Positions 32,983 to 45,681 of a stretch of DNA of 64,000 nt are shown piece by piece. A model generated the notes under the pieces. The model was not told the origin of the DNA. It did not search any database and saw nothing but the letters and a program-made list of their open reading frames with translations. The DNA lies in NCBI GenBank assembly GCA_022695795.1, contig MU404203.1:1-64000 (forward strand), in the 5' to 3' direction. A program made the position numbers and the translations under genes. Origin of the DNA: Biscogniauxia marginata (lineage: Eukaryota; Ascomycota; Sordariomycetes; Xylariales; Xylariaceae). The number at the start of each line of letters is the position of its first letter. The stretch's first letter is position 1.

Positions 32983-34470
32983 GAAAGTTTTTAAAATTAT
33001 ATATAAATTTATAAGGAAATATTAAGTTACTTTTAACAAGTAAATCTAAGGATTATACCCTTTATTTAAAAATAATTTAAAACCTTAAAAGTTTTTAAAT
33101 TAATAAAAAAATAGATTTAAACTATAAAAAAGCCCTTAAAAAGGAATTAAAATTTTAATATATAAGGTTTTATATAAAGAATAAACCTTTTACCCCTTAT
33201 TACGTAAAAAGTAATTAAAATAATTATTAAAATAACAATTACTAGAAATACGCTCTTATAAAACCTTAAGAATAAAACAAAATTAAGGTTATAATAACTC
33301 AAAAAAACTAAAAAGAGAAAAAATATAAAAAACTAAAAAACGGCAAAAATTCTCGCTAATAAAATAGCGAGAAGCTATAAATAATAAATCTTTATACGAA
33401 GTTTAATTAAGACTTAATAAAACCATTATAACTAAAATCAAATATAATAAAAAGAAATATAAAACCTTTATAAACTTAAAAGTAAATAAAAACTATGTTT
33501 TAACTAAAATAATTTAAAAAAATAACATATTATAAATATATAAATAAAGTTTATATAAATTACGGAACTTTAAAAAATATATATCTATTTACGAGAATAA
33601 TAAAATATTAAAAGAAATAATTCTTTTCTTAATAACCATTTAAAAACATTTTAAGTAAGTTATTTTTAATATTATATATATATTAAATCACAATATAATC
33701 TTAAAAATAAATTAATTTAAAAAAAGTAATTTATAAATAAATTTCGAGATAAATACGCTTTATTAAAATTAAAATTAAAAGGAGTTAATTATTATAAATT
33801 ATAAAATAAGTACTATAAATAACACTAAAAAAACGAATATAAAAACGAAATATATCGCCTATATAATTTAAATAATTAAGCTTAAAAATTTAACGAAAAG
33901 AGTACTATGTAAATACCTCCGTTTTTATAAATTATTTAAAAACAAAATAAAAAAAATTATTAAAATATAACTAATAAAATTATTAAATCTACTTTAAAAA
34001 AAGAAAGTAATTAAAATTATTTTTAATATATTTTATAAATTAAAAAAAATAAAAGGTATTATAAAAAAGAATTTAAAAGGATTTTAATAAAAATACATTC
34101 GAAAATTAAAATCCTCGTTAAAATACCTGGTAATCATAGTATTAAAAGTTAATAAAGACGAAAAGCAACATATTAATAAAAAAAAATCTAGTATAACGAT
34201 AAGTAATCGACTATCGACACCTTAATAAAGTAACAAAAAAAACAAATACTTATTATTATTAATAAAACTCATAAAAAAGTAAATTAATAAGGCTTAAATC
34301 TTTATAGTATTAAACCTTCGTAATAATTATTATATAATTAAAATAGCTAAAAAAAACATAAATAATATACCGCTTTTTAGACGATATATAAACATTATAA
34401 GTATAAAATTATATTATTTAAATTTATTAACGTACTTATTACATTTTAATATATAATTATAATAGTTCTT

Positions 34471-34620
34471 CGCAAATTTCTAAATAAATTTATATTTATT
34501 TATTTAAACGATATATTAATTTATTTAAAAAGCGAAAAGAAATATAAAAAATATGTAAAACAAGTATTAAAAGCTTTAAAAAAAGTAAACCTACTTATTT
34601 ATTTAATTAAAAATAAATAA
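34471..34620 (+). pseudogene. Reverse transcriptase remnant of element 3
   Basis: A 49-codon open stretch containing FIFIYLNDILIYLKSEKK, the RT catalytic motif with the first Asp changed to Asn. It matches the minus-strand remnant of element 1 closely. Confidence 0.88.
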
Positions 34621-37341
34621 CATATTAAAAAACTAAATTATTTAAGGTTTATAATAAGTTTAAAAAAATCCGTATTTAAAAAAGAAAAATAGTAATAATT
34701 AAAAATTAGTTAAAACCTAAAAATATTATAAATATACGCGTATTTCTTGGTTTTATTAATTACGTTAAATAACTTATTTAAGATTTCGGGCGAATTTTTA
34801 AGCCATTAACGGAATTAATTACTTTAACGAAAATAAGAAAAGCTTTTTATTTTATTAAAAAAACTAAACAAGCTTTTTAGCAACTAAAAAAAGTTATAAC
34901 TAATAAAGTTATATATAAACTTTTAAACGAAAAAAAAAAACGATTAAAGATAAACGCCTTAAATTTCGTTATTAAAATAGTTTTAAAGTAATTAAAAAAT
35001 AATAAAAAATAATATTTAGTCGCGTATTTATTTAAAGCATTATATAATGTTAAATTAAACTATTAAATCTATAATAAAGAACTATTAATAATTATTAAAA
35101 CATTAAAAGAATAAGAATTATAACTTAATAAAATTAAGGAACTTATTAATATTTATTTAAACTATAAAAACTTTATATAATTTATAATAACGTAAACGCT
35201 TAATTAAAAACATAAATATTAAATAATCTTTTTATTTAAGTTTAATTTTAAAATTTATTATATTAAGAAAAAAGAAAACATTTAAATAAATCTTTTTAAT
35301 AAAAAAGAGATTATAAATTAAAAATTAATAAAAGAGATATTTAAATGTTTAAATAACAAAATAATAAATTAACATAAAAAACTAGAAATAACGTTTTAAG
35401 GAAAATTATAATTAAAAAGAAAAGTAATTATAATTTTAGTAAAGAATTAACAATAAACTTCTCTTATATAAAGAAAAAGTTTACATATTAAAATAAATAT
35501 AAAATGAGTTTATTAAAGAATTCCACGAACACCTTCTACATAATTACTAAGGAATCTTTAAAACATTAAAACGATTACAAAAAGAATTTAATTTTTTAGA
35601 AATAAGATAAATAATTAAAAAAATTAAAAAAAATTATAATATTTATAATAAAATTAAAGCATTATAATATAAACTATATAAATTATTATAATTAACTTAA
35701 ATACTTAAAAAACATAATACACGATTATATAAGATTTTATAATAAAAATTTTTAAGTTAAAAAATCTTATTATAAAAATACCTTATAACAATATATAAAT
35801 AATTATAAATAAACTCATAAAATATACTTACTTCTTATTATTTAACGAGTTAAGCATAATAAAATAATTAACTTTTAATTTCTTAAGAAAATACGTTAAT
35901 AAATATAAATTACTAAAATGTATTATTTTAAATAAAAACAAGTTATTTACTTTAAAGTTTTAAACTAACTTAATAAAACGAATAAAAGTTAAACAAAAAT
36001 TATTTATAATTAAATAAATAAATAAATAAAAATTAAATTAAATAATAAAATAATATCTTTAAAACTATATTAACTAAGAAATAAATAACTAAATAAAATT
36101 ATTATTAATAGCTTAAATAACATATAATATTTCGGTTAATAAAAACATAAAAATATCACTATATAAGGTAATATACGGTTAAAAAGCGGAAATTTAAAAA
36201 TAATTAATTAAACTTATAAAAACATTAAAAGTCGAAATAAAAGCCCCGAAAGTAAAAATACTATTTAAAAAAGTTTAAGTAGTATAATTATAATTATAAA
36301 AAAAGTTATAATTTATTTGTTTCGTTAACGATAAAATGTATTAATAAAAACTCCGTAAATTAAAATAAAACGACTTAATAAAAAGCTCGATTTTAAGAAA
36401 TTAAAACCTTACGAAATTAAGAAAGTTATTTTAAGTGTTAATTATAAATTAAAACTATTAAAGAAATTTAAAATATATTTAGTTTTTTATATATTATTAT
36501 TAAAACTAATATTAAAAAACGCCTCGTTAAAAACTTAAAACGAAATTAAAGAAAAACTAAATAAATATAAAGTAAAAAAGATTTTAAATTTAAAAAAGAT
36601 TAATAATTAATTATAATATTTAGTTAAATAAGAAAAGTACTTACTAATATATATATATATATATAAACTATTTAAGTACTTAATAAACTCGAAAAACACA
36701 TTTAATAAGTTTTATTAATAAAACCTAAACTAGTTAAAAAGGCTTAAAAGTTAAGATTTTAATTTAAAAAGAATAAGTCGAAAAAAGGAACGGCTTTAAA
36801 AATAACTTTAGCTTATTTAGCTAAAAACTATTATTCGGTTTAAAAACACTTTTTTTTTAATTTATTTAAGTTTTAAAAACTTCGTCGTAATATTTTTAAA
36901 CTTTTTTTATAAAGAAAGTCACGTTGCCGATGCAACTTAAAAATATGCGTAATAAATTTGTTTATTTCGAATTAAAGTTTAAAGAGTGCCGCTTCCACTT
37001 AACGCTTTTAAAAAAGTAAATAATCCTTTTTAATATTTAATTACTTAAAAAAATTTAAAGGAATTCTTATATCGTTATAAAAACGACCACGATGAATATA
37101 TTTACTATATTTCTTTAATTTACCTTTAATAATAATACATTTTAATTTCCGATCGAAGTAAAAAAAATAAAGTATAATATCGATATATATATTTAGCTTA
37201 TAAATTCGTTAAAAAAGTTTTTCGTGTTTAAGTTTCTAATTATTATAACGATATTTAACTACTTAATTATTAAACATAGTAAAAAAAAAAAGGAATTTAT
37301 AAATTATTTTTAAAATAAAGATTTTAAAAAGAGAGAAGTAA

Positions 37342-37803
37342 TATTATAAACTTAACTTATTAAAGGGGTTTTTTATAAGGGTGTTAAGACATAAATTATA
37401 AAGATGTTAATAAGATAAAGGATTTAAATATAATATTACGTAATATAAATTTAAATAAATAAAGTGATTTAAACGTATTTATTTAATAGTGTAAAATGAA
37501 TCATTATAAATAAGGTAATTTAAAGATATTTAATATATTAAAACGAAAAGAATATATAAAAGGAGAATAAGTATAAAAAAATAGGATTTCTTAGGTATTT
37601 AGTTATTTATTCTTTAGCTATTAATTTAAAACTATAATTACTTTTTAATATTATAATGAGAATACCTTAAATTCTCTTTGACGAACAAGACATTGTGAAT
37701 TTTTTAAATTAATCTTAATTTATTATTACTTTTAAATTAAGAAAGCCTAGTACGTATTTACTTGTGAAGTCAGTTGACTAGGAACACAGGGAGGTTCGTC
37801 ACA
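37342..37803 (+). repeat. 3' LTR of element 3
   Basis: 462 bp. The start is RIP-altered (TATTATAAAC) next to the purine-rich tract, and the end GGTTCGTCACA is intact. The last 120 bases are little damaged. Confidence 0.85.
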
Positions 37804-38657
37804 TGAGTCTTTAGCTAACCAACTAATTAACCACTTATCAATATATCTCTGTTTATAGAGTCTATAAACAAATTATCATCACTGTTGTGATGCTAGTGGC
37901 ACTCTCTTGTTTCTTCATCTTATCCATTTATTCCCGCATCATCATTATTCATCGTCTGTCTTTTTTCTTTACACAAAGTTAGGTAGTTAGAGTTACTCAC
38001 GGTTCGTTCATATATCTACTCTTTAACTCTTCCTCTTTCTCTTAAAGCCCATTCACCATCCCGTTGTTCATGCGTCAGTTATCTCCCTTAAACCTCCCCC
38101 CATCCATACAATTACACGCATTGCCTCATTTCCTTCGTTCTCTCATTCCCATCCACAAGCCGTGCGGACATAATTTTACACACTAGAAACCGGAGAGAAG
38201 ATGAGGATTGTGTCTCGTAGCTCGCTCTCCTTGAATCTTGTATGCCTCGAAGTTGATTATAGGTAGGTGAGATGGGACGGGACGGGTCGAGATGGATGAC
38301 TGCATCCCACGTCATGTCATCGCATAAAATGCCTCCCTCTGTCCCACCCGAACCCCTCTCCTCATTGTGCATGTGTAGACGGGAACCTAACCAACCGACC
38401 AACCGACCGACCCCAGAGGAAACCTCCCTTGGACACAAAATAGAAAAGAGATTTGTAAAGGGAACTGCTAGTGTCCCTGTGACAATGCAAATGTATTACT
38501 TAAAACATGAACAAGAGAATGGCAGGAAACAAAACGATGTTGTTCATTTCCCTCGGAAGAACGAGCATCAAGCTGTTCCTCCCGCGAGACTCATAATATT
38601 TATCGTTCACCTAATGGACATGTATAGGAAATTTTTCAGTCAAACCACGAAGCGCCA
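37804..38657. other. 3' flank of the septation-kinase gene
   Basis: GC-normal again. Overlapping frames on both strands at 38112-38808 have no family features. Includes a short run of ACCGACCA-type repeats near 38388-38412. Probably holds the 3' UTR of the minus-strand kinase gene. Confidence 0.45.
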
Positions 38658-41600
38658 CTACGCACCCCATTTATTCTTTCCGTCGCTCGGGGCCCTACTT
38701 CTCTTCGGCTTGCTCGAGCTCTCACCTCTTTCAGCTCTTGAACTACTCCCGCTCGGCGTGGTTGGTGACTGTCGCGCCAAGTATCGAGAACCGCTTTCCG
38801 CGACTTGAGTGACATTCTCCTTATTTGATAACACGCTCTCACTACGTGCGGCCGTCAAGCTGGTTATACTGGGCCGTGCGAAATGTAGTCCTGAGTTTCT
38901 CGATAGCCGGTTTTTGACTCCACCAGACCCGTTACCATTAGCCTGCGCGTCGACACTTATCCGACGTGGGATCGAGCTAACAGGCGTATTTGAAGGCCCG
39001 TCCATACTTCTAGGGCGGAAAAGAGTAGGGTCGCGCTCATGTGCTAGTGCTACGGCTGAGCGTTTCGGACTTGAGGCGACCTCGACGTATGCAGAAGATT
39101 GGGATGAACGAGATGCATGTGTTGGCGTACGAGGCGGCATAGATGACGAGTGTTGTAGTGAGGGCGGCGTGTAAATTCGTCTCCCAGAACGTGGTCGATT
39201 AGATCCTGCGTTCGACGCAGATGCGGAGAAAGGCGGAAGCATTTGGTCATTATTGCCATCAATATGTATGATGACGAGGTCGGAAGCTAGATTGCGCACG
39301 AGCACTGCCGAGTCCTTCTCGGCGAGGGCCCTGATGGCATCCAGGAGCGACCGAAGCTGTTTGTCCCTTGGACTGCTGAAGTATTCGTTCTCTCGTGCTT
39401 CCAGGATATTTCGGACTAGACGAAGAAGATTCAACCGTACCACAGCTTTCTTATGCGTGAGTTTTTGGGCTATGCCGGAGTACATCTCGGACTTAGCCAA
39501 AGATGCTGCTAGATCCGGGGACAGCCGAAGAACTTTCAACAGTGGCTCTAAAAGGTTAGGATCAAATGCATTGTTCTTCTGGGTGTTGAAACATGACATT
39601 ATGGAATCGGTGAAGTTGTTGTTAAGAAGGTGGCTTTCTACTTTAGCGGTTTCTTCTTGCAACCTTGGCAATTCATTAGATGATTTCCTTTAAACTTGGA
39701 GGGAGCACTTACCAAACAAATATAGCATCTAGTGCAGTGACCTGCCAGTATTGGTCTGCTAAAAGAGACACGTAGAAATCCAGCCCTTTGTTTTGCCACA
39801 GGAATCTACGTCCCTTACTCCCAGAATGTGCCATGTCACAAAGGATGGGCAGCGCGAATTCTTTAGGTGGTCGATCCGTCTTCATTATTTTCAAAAGGAG
39901 CGGGATTATCCCATTGACGGCAGCATATTCCTGGCGATCCTTGCTGAGCCGGCAGAGGTTGAACATAGTGTTGAGCACTTGATTAGAGATCTCACGAAAA
40001 TGGGGGTGTCCTTTCTTCATGCTACCTCCAAGTAATTCGATGAGGAGATCGATGGCGTCCGCAGAGTGGAGGGCATCAAGTGTTGTTGAGAGCATAGAAA
40101 GGTTCTTGATAAATTTCAACATCGTAATTTGATGTGCAGGAGTCATACGTCGAAGATCTTTCAGGACGCCTAGTCATGGATTAGCTTGAGCTTGTAATTC
40201 TTATCGGTAAGCCTTACTCTTCAACACCTGGCGATCAGCCACCATCTCTTTAACGTAGTTCTCAGCTTGCGAGAATAGGTAGAATATATTTACAACACGT
40301 CCCTCGATCAGCTCTGTCAACTCTTCCTCGACATCTTCGTCGAGAACCCGATGTAGTACGAGGGCAAGTGGGTCAAGAATTTTACTTCGTGAGAAGATCC
40401 GGCAAAAGTCATTCTTCGGAGTAGGGCCCTGAAAAGTAATGTTAGATGAACGTATTCGATAAGACTACCTAGTGATGACGAACCTGAAGCTCAAAGACGT
40501 TCCATATGCCGTTGACGCCAATAAGTACCAGGTCTCTTGCAGTGTCGTAATCTTCATCCAGAAATTCGACGAGTACATTGAGACCACCAGCGCTGACAAA
40601 CATCTGGAGGGTTAATGTAGATGTTTGGTACATCTGCCTCACGAAAGCAGCTGCCTCTAGACGGATCTCGTTGGAGTATTGCCGTGCAGCAAACTTAGTA
40701 ATGATCGGAATACCACCGACGAAACAAAGGTTCTCCTGAAGTTCAACATCGTCCAGGATGATCTATCAAATGTTAGTTTTTGTAAAAGCCAATCGTGACT
40801 CAAAATCACCAACCGTATTGACGACTTTCAGGAGCTGGAGGATCATGCGCTGACGACTTTTCACTGTACACGGCTCCAATATCTCTAGTATAGGTAGCAG
40901 ACCATGTGCGCTGATAATTAGATCTTTGACCTCGGTATGTTCCCACAACAAGCTCAGCTGTATTGCGTTAGCCATCAACCACATTCAGATATGCAAACGG
41001 AGCACTCACCAGATCTTCAGCTAGTTCTAGCAGCACATCCTCGCTTTCGGTTGACGTAAGAGAGCGGACTAATCCCTCGACCCTCTCGGCTAGACGAGCA
41101 TGCCGATCGCGCGCAATGTTGGCCTCGAGATCCATCTCGTCCCAGCCAGGGTCCATAGAAGCGAAAGGATCGTCTTCGTCCTCGTCGTCACCAAGCCAAG
41201 AGTTGTTCGATAGTCGCGATAGAACCATAAGATTTCCGTCTTCAGATCCTTTGTCACTCTCGTCTTTCTCGGTAAGATTGTCACCAGGGCCGAAAATGTC
41301 GGAAAAGTCTTCGTCGTCTTCGTCTTCCGCAAACTTCTGGATCTCAATTGACGACTTCGACCTCTGCATGGGCCGGCCGGTGAGAACTGACTGCCGCGAA
41401 GTAGCTTTACGGCGACTACTACCCGAGTCAGGTGACTGTGTTGACCGCGGCAAGCTAGTAAGATCTGAAGGGTGAAATAATTGAGGAGTATCAGGTTGTA
41501 AAGGCTAGGCGAGACGTCAACTACACACACCGCAACTCAGTGGGGACTCGGTGGATTATTACCTTTTTCATCAGTCCCAATCTCTGGTTGAACACGTCGT

Positions 41601-43672
41601 CATCATCAAAGAGGTCCGAGTAGTCTTCTACCGACTGCTCCTTGTAAAGTACGTCAGGACGTGATGGGAGTTCGAACTTCTTGCTAGCACCATTCTTTCC
41701 TTGTGACGACTTCGATCTACGATGACTGCTGGATGAAGTTTTCCGATGTGATGACTTTGGTGGCTGCAATTGTTTAGAGTCCCCGGTCTTCTCGGCTTTC
41801 CCTGGAATCTTCCAACCAGGGCGGATGGTCTTCTCCTGAGGATCTTCATCCTGAACTGCATTTACCTTCTTAATCGTCATCAGTTCACCACCAAAGTCGT
41901 TATCCCAGCTCCCGGATATGTCCCGCGAATTATCAATAGACACGAAAGCTTTGAGGCGGTCGGCCGAAAGCATGCCTCCGAAGTGGTCCTGTGGCTTAAT
42001 ATGAGGTAGCTGTAAAGCCCCCGGTGAGATAGCTGTGGCAAAATCATCATCCCAATTATCATCATCTACAAACATATTAGTTTGGTGGCCTTCCCCGTAT
42101 AACTTTTCAGGAAAAGTTGCTAATGGGAGCATACCAGCTAGTTCAGGAGAACGGAAGTCTTCAGCAGTTGGCCGTGGTTTCGCCAGAACGAAAGGGCCCT
42201 TTGCCGGAGTGGGTAGGTTCGACCTAGGCGGTTCTTGAGACCCTAGCCGAGAGAATTGATGCGGAGGTCCACCGGAGAAGTCAGATCCAAGAGAAGCTCG
42301 AAGATTCGTCTCGGAAGAGGTGAGGGCCTTGTTCCATTGCTTGACCTCCTCGACAGCTTGGCTGAAATTACCGGGAGCCTTGGCCACAGGCGCATCGCTT
42401 CTTCTACATCCTACTATCCAATTGTGCTTTAATAATTTCCTGGCTGACACCCGCAGGTTTGGATCCTTCTGGAAACATTGGATGAGAAAATCACGCGCAG
42501 CCTGAGAGAATTAGCCCACGCCTTACTGTAAAAAATCACGTCAAAGGACAGGACAGACCGAAGAGACACCCTCGGGCAGCGGAGGATGGTCGTCGTTGAC
42601 AATGGCGAAAAGAGCAGGCATTGCTTGTAAGTGGTGATACGGAGGTTTACCAGACAGCAACTCAATCACAGTGCAGCCCAAACTCCAAATATCAGAAGCC
42701 GGGGTAGCACCACACAGCTCGATGATCTCGGGAGCCATCCAGTAAGGGGTTCCAACCACCTGGTTTTCCTTGTCAGGCCCGGCTAGGGTACTAGTAGACA
42801 CACCAAAATCTGCCAGCTTGACCTTGCCATCTTTGGTGGTCAAGATGTTGGCCCCCTTGATGTCACGATGTATGACACCCTGATCATGCAAGTACTGGAG
42901 ACCCTGCAGGACCTGGGTCATGTAAACACCGACCAGGTTTTCGGGAAATTTGCCGTATGCCTTGCATATTGAATGTAGAGACCCATTTTCGCAATATCTA
43001 GCGTACATGAGCCCTCCGCGGTAGCTGCAGGCAGTGTGGTTTTTGCCGACTTACTCGAGGATGATATTAAGACAGTCAATCGACTTGACAAAACCTATAT
43101 ACTTGACAATGTTGTCGTGCTAGGGCTGGTCAGTCTCGGCATATATGTTTGAGGAGTGGGCCATGTGCGAGAGCAGGGATTCACTCACATGTAGGTTTTT
43201 CAAGAGGTCAATTTCGGCCTGTAGCCCGTCAGTCTCATGGCAGACCACACCGGGCCACATCTACCTACCTCTATCATCCGCAGCTCGCTCTTGGGCAGGT
43301 TCGATAGCTTTATCTGCTTCACAGCAACGGCCTCGCCTGTTCCCCAGTGGATTGCCTTGTACACAGCTCCAAATGCCCCCTTGCCCAGGCATTCTCCCAG
43401 ACGCTATATTAAACCTAGTCAGCGCTTGTATTCCCACGGCACTGGCCGAAGCTCCGCAACAATGGTCTTGCAGGGGTTGCACGCACGTAGTCTTTCAGAC
43501 CTGGGTCCTGCAGGGCTTTATCACGTCCACCGCTCCCCTTCCTGGGTGTGTTGGGTGTTCTATCATGCCTTGCTGCGACGACAGCTCCCTTTCCATTAGC
43601 GGCTTGGTAGTGACGGTCGCCGGTCGAGGAGCCATTGGAAGGATTGGAAGCATGGCCCAAGCTGGGCGCCAT
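38658..43672 (-). CDS. sepH: Septation initiation network kinase, SepH/Cdc7 (S. pombe)/Cdc15-like
   Basis: Proposed coding exons on the minus strand: 43487-43672, 43403-43269, 43218-43189, 43119-43055, 42997-42559, 42501-41563, 41504-41010, 40957-40814, 40762-40484, 40428-40218, 40169-39713, 39663-38658. All joins keep frame and give 1,461 residues, close to fungal SepH proteins. The N-terminal Ste20/Ste11-like kinase domain has a Gly-rich loop [10 protein letters not shown], Lys91 in [16 protein letters not shown] (Asp184), DFG (202-204) and GTPYWMAPE. Then come an acidic Ser-rich middle ([12 protein letters not shown]) and Armadillo/HEAT-like C-terminal helices (about residues 760-1250), with a disordered basic tail. 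Role: acts at the spindle pole body downstream of the small GTPase Spg1 to trigger septation; this is family knowledge. Exon 3 is only 30 nt. The intron after exon 5 starts GTCTGT and that after exon 8 GTTGGT; the other introns are ordinary GT-AG. ATG 43672 was chosen because it starts MAPS just before the conserved part. Confidence 0.92.
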
Positions 43673-43955
43673 GGCCGGCGGTCGACTCGTGCTCGGGCGG
43701 TTCTCGCTCAGGACGAAATATAGGTCGGATCGAGGTCGCAAGGGTGGAGGAGCAGGAATTGGGGCGGTGGTGATGGCGGTGGCAGGAGCACGCGTCGTTG
43801 GCGATACGGGGCGGAGGCTTTCATTCCAGCAGTGGTTTGTTCCTGTTCGGTAATTTGGTGAATTCGTTTTCTTGGCCCGGCCTTTATGAAACAATACCTA
43901 GCAGAGGCGGATTGTCGTTAGGAAAAGAAGCAGGAAAAAGTTGGTTAGATGGCAC

Positions 43956-43977
43956 GGATCGGATCGGATCGGATCGT
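43956..43977. repeat. GATCG pentamer run
   Basis: About four tandem copies of GGATC, 284-305 bp upstream of the kinase ATG. A short microsatellite that is probably within the 5' leader. Confidence 0.8.
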
Positions 43978-44043
43978 CGTTGGGTAGTCAGTCTATGTAT
44001 GTATGGTATACTGGTAGATGATATGTATGGTATGGGACGGTAT

Positions 44044-44069
44044 GGGATGGGATGGGATGGGATGGGATG
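44044..44069. repeat. GGGAT pentamer run
   Basis: Five tandem copies of GGGAT preceded by related TATGGGAC units from about 44020, upstream of the kinase start. Confidence 0.85.
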
Positions 44070-44789
44070 TAGCTGGTTGCTAGCTGTCCGCTCGATAAGA
44101 TACGATGTCGTCTGGTGCGTACCGCCTGGTTGGCGAGAGTGTGTGTCAGGTTGTCACTTGATTCTTTTTTTTTCCCTTTCTTTTTTTTTAATCCCCCTTC
44201 TCGATGTGGATTGGATCTGGAATGATGTAGCTGCAATGCCGGTGCTGCTGCGTCGTAGTGTTGTTCAGAGGCTTACCTACCTATATCCCCATTCCCTCTG
44301 CAACAAAAGCTCGAGATAGGTATTTGTGTGTGCTCTCGCGTGAGCGTGTGCCCAGACGTCTTCAGGGTTTTGGCAGGTAGATGTGACAGATCTCGGAGGG
44401 GGGCGGCAGAATAATGCAAAATAGAGGCTTAATTGGTGATGTTAATTTTTAATTGTTACGGGTGCTGGATTTTGCCCAGCATCCGCCCAGCACAAGGCCG
44501 CATTCAGGGACGACATCCCACTGGCTCGGTCTTGCAATTTCATGTAAGACCTGCTGCAGCTTGCCTTGGTTTAAGGCCCCCTGCTGTGACCCCGTCGCAG
44601 TAGAGGAAAAAAGGTACAAGCAGTCAAGGTAGGACCGAGAGTAACGCTACCACACCTCGACCCTTCCCTCTCTGTACCTACTTTTTTCCCCTTCCTTTTC
44701 TCTTTTTCTTGTTTCTTTTTCTCTGTTGCTCCCGCAGTGGGTCGCTTAACCTGCCCGCTTTATGTACTCCCGTACATGCCGACCATGAG

Positions 44790-45200
44790 AACAAGGTATG
44801 TAACCTAACCTAGGTAGCCATTAATGTAATCTATACTAGCATACCTAGGTACGTACATTGTACACGTGTCGGGTAGTAGGTAGATATTATGTTAGGTACC
44901 TTACTATTTCATATTGACCTATAGTCATCCATTATTGGAAGTTAAAAGAACCTTAAACACTCAATTTGCTTGCCTGGGTATAAAACTAGGTACATAGGTA
45001 ATTCTACATATCTACCTAAGGTAGGCAGCTACATGTAGTCACGCGCAGTACATATTGATGCCAATACAGTGACTATTGTTAGATATAAACAGTGCCCGCC
45101 AACTACCTAAGTACCTAGGCAATTATCTAAGTTACATAGAAACATACGTTCACCTTCTCATACCTACGCAACCATTCTAGGTATTACATACCTGCCTACG
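44790..45200. repeat. Cluster of TACCTAGGTA-like palindromic motifs
   Basis: About ten occurrences of TACCTA/TAGGTA, many as the near-palindrome (T)ACCTAGGT(A), are spread over 400 bp (for example 44807, 44841, 44895, 44985, 45013, 45105-45118, 45177-45193). There is no fixed spacing, so it is not a tandem array. Such motifs are frequent in intergenic DNA of some filamentous ascomycetes; function unknown. Confidence 0.6.
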
Positions 45201-45681
45201 TGTACCATGCACAATGTAAGTCCACATGTAAGGATACAACATTAGAAATCGGCATAGGCGGCTGTATGTTTAACAATTGGCTACGACGCGGCAACCCTAA
45301 GCTGGTTGTGGCGGCAGGCTATCTCAATATTATGCTTGCCTTCTTCGACCCTTGTGAAGCTCAGTCTCAGCCGAGCAAAAGCTGGCAGCATCTGTGACCC
45401 CCAAGAGATGCTACTTAGCTCCAAATCCATCATAACCCAATCCTCTCAACTATATATACATGTACATCTGGATATAATACAGTCGCAAAATGTGGCTCAT
45501 TAGTGTAGCACGTAGTATCCCACAGAAAACACGGCGAGCTAGGTATTTCGAGCCGTGCCAAGCATTATGCCCATCGTCATGGGTCAAAAATAATCAGGAT
45601 CCGGAACGCCATCTTTTTTTCTTCATCCACAGCGTGAATGGAACGCCTCTTTCAAATCCCACATAAGAAACTCAAGGCCTT

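Larger units (their letters stand above)
29566..37803 (+). mobile_element. Ty3/gypsy retrotransposon, element 3 (RIP-inactivated, two nested solo LTRs)
   Basis: 8,238 bp, or about 7.4 kb without the two nested LTRs. LTRs are at 29566-30018 and 37342-37803. The sequence after the left LTR (TTTTAATAACTTTTTAATTA) matches the start of elements 1 and 2, so it is in plus orientation. The RT remnant at 34471-34620, gag knuckle near 31.05 kb and chromodomain remnant near 36.6 kb are in gypsy order. Nearly every codon position is A/T-shifted. The flanking 5-mers TATAA and TGAGT do not match, so no target duplication is visible. Confidence 0.9.
43673..45681 (-). promoter_or_regulatory. Upstream region of the septation-kinase gene
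   Basis: Two kb between the kinase start and the 3' end of the next minus-strand gene, without supported genes. On the minus strand it holds purine/pyrimidine tracts (44161-44190), two short tandem repeats and, further up, a dense group of TACCTAGGTA-like palindromes. Long leaders are usual for regulatory kinases, so the transcription start could lie anywhere here. I see no clear TATA box. Confidence 0.4.

Noticed and set aside
1..38000. CRISPR-like arrays from regularly repeated AT-rich words
   Set aside because: Repeats are tandem without spacers or are dispersed LTR fragments; the genome is eukaryotic.
38112..38808. Overlapping frames on both strands downstream of the kinase gene
   Set aside because: They lie in the presumed 3' flank, overlap each other and have no domain features.
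39253..39693. 146-codon plus-strand frame
   Set aside because: Antisense shadow of the kinase gene's last exon, which has clear coding character on the minus strand.
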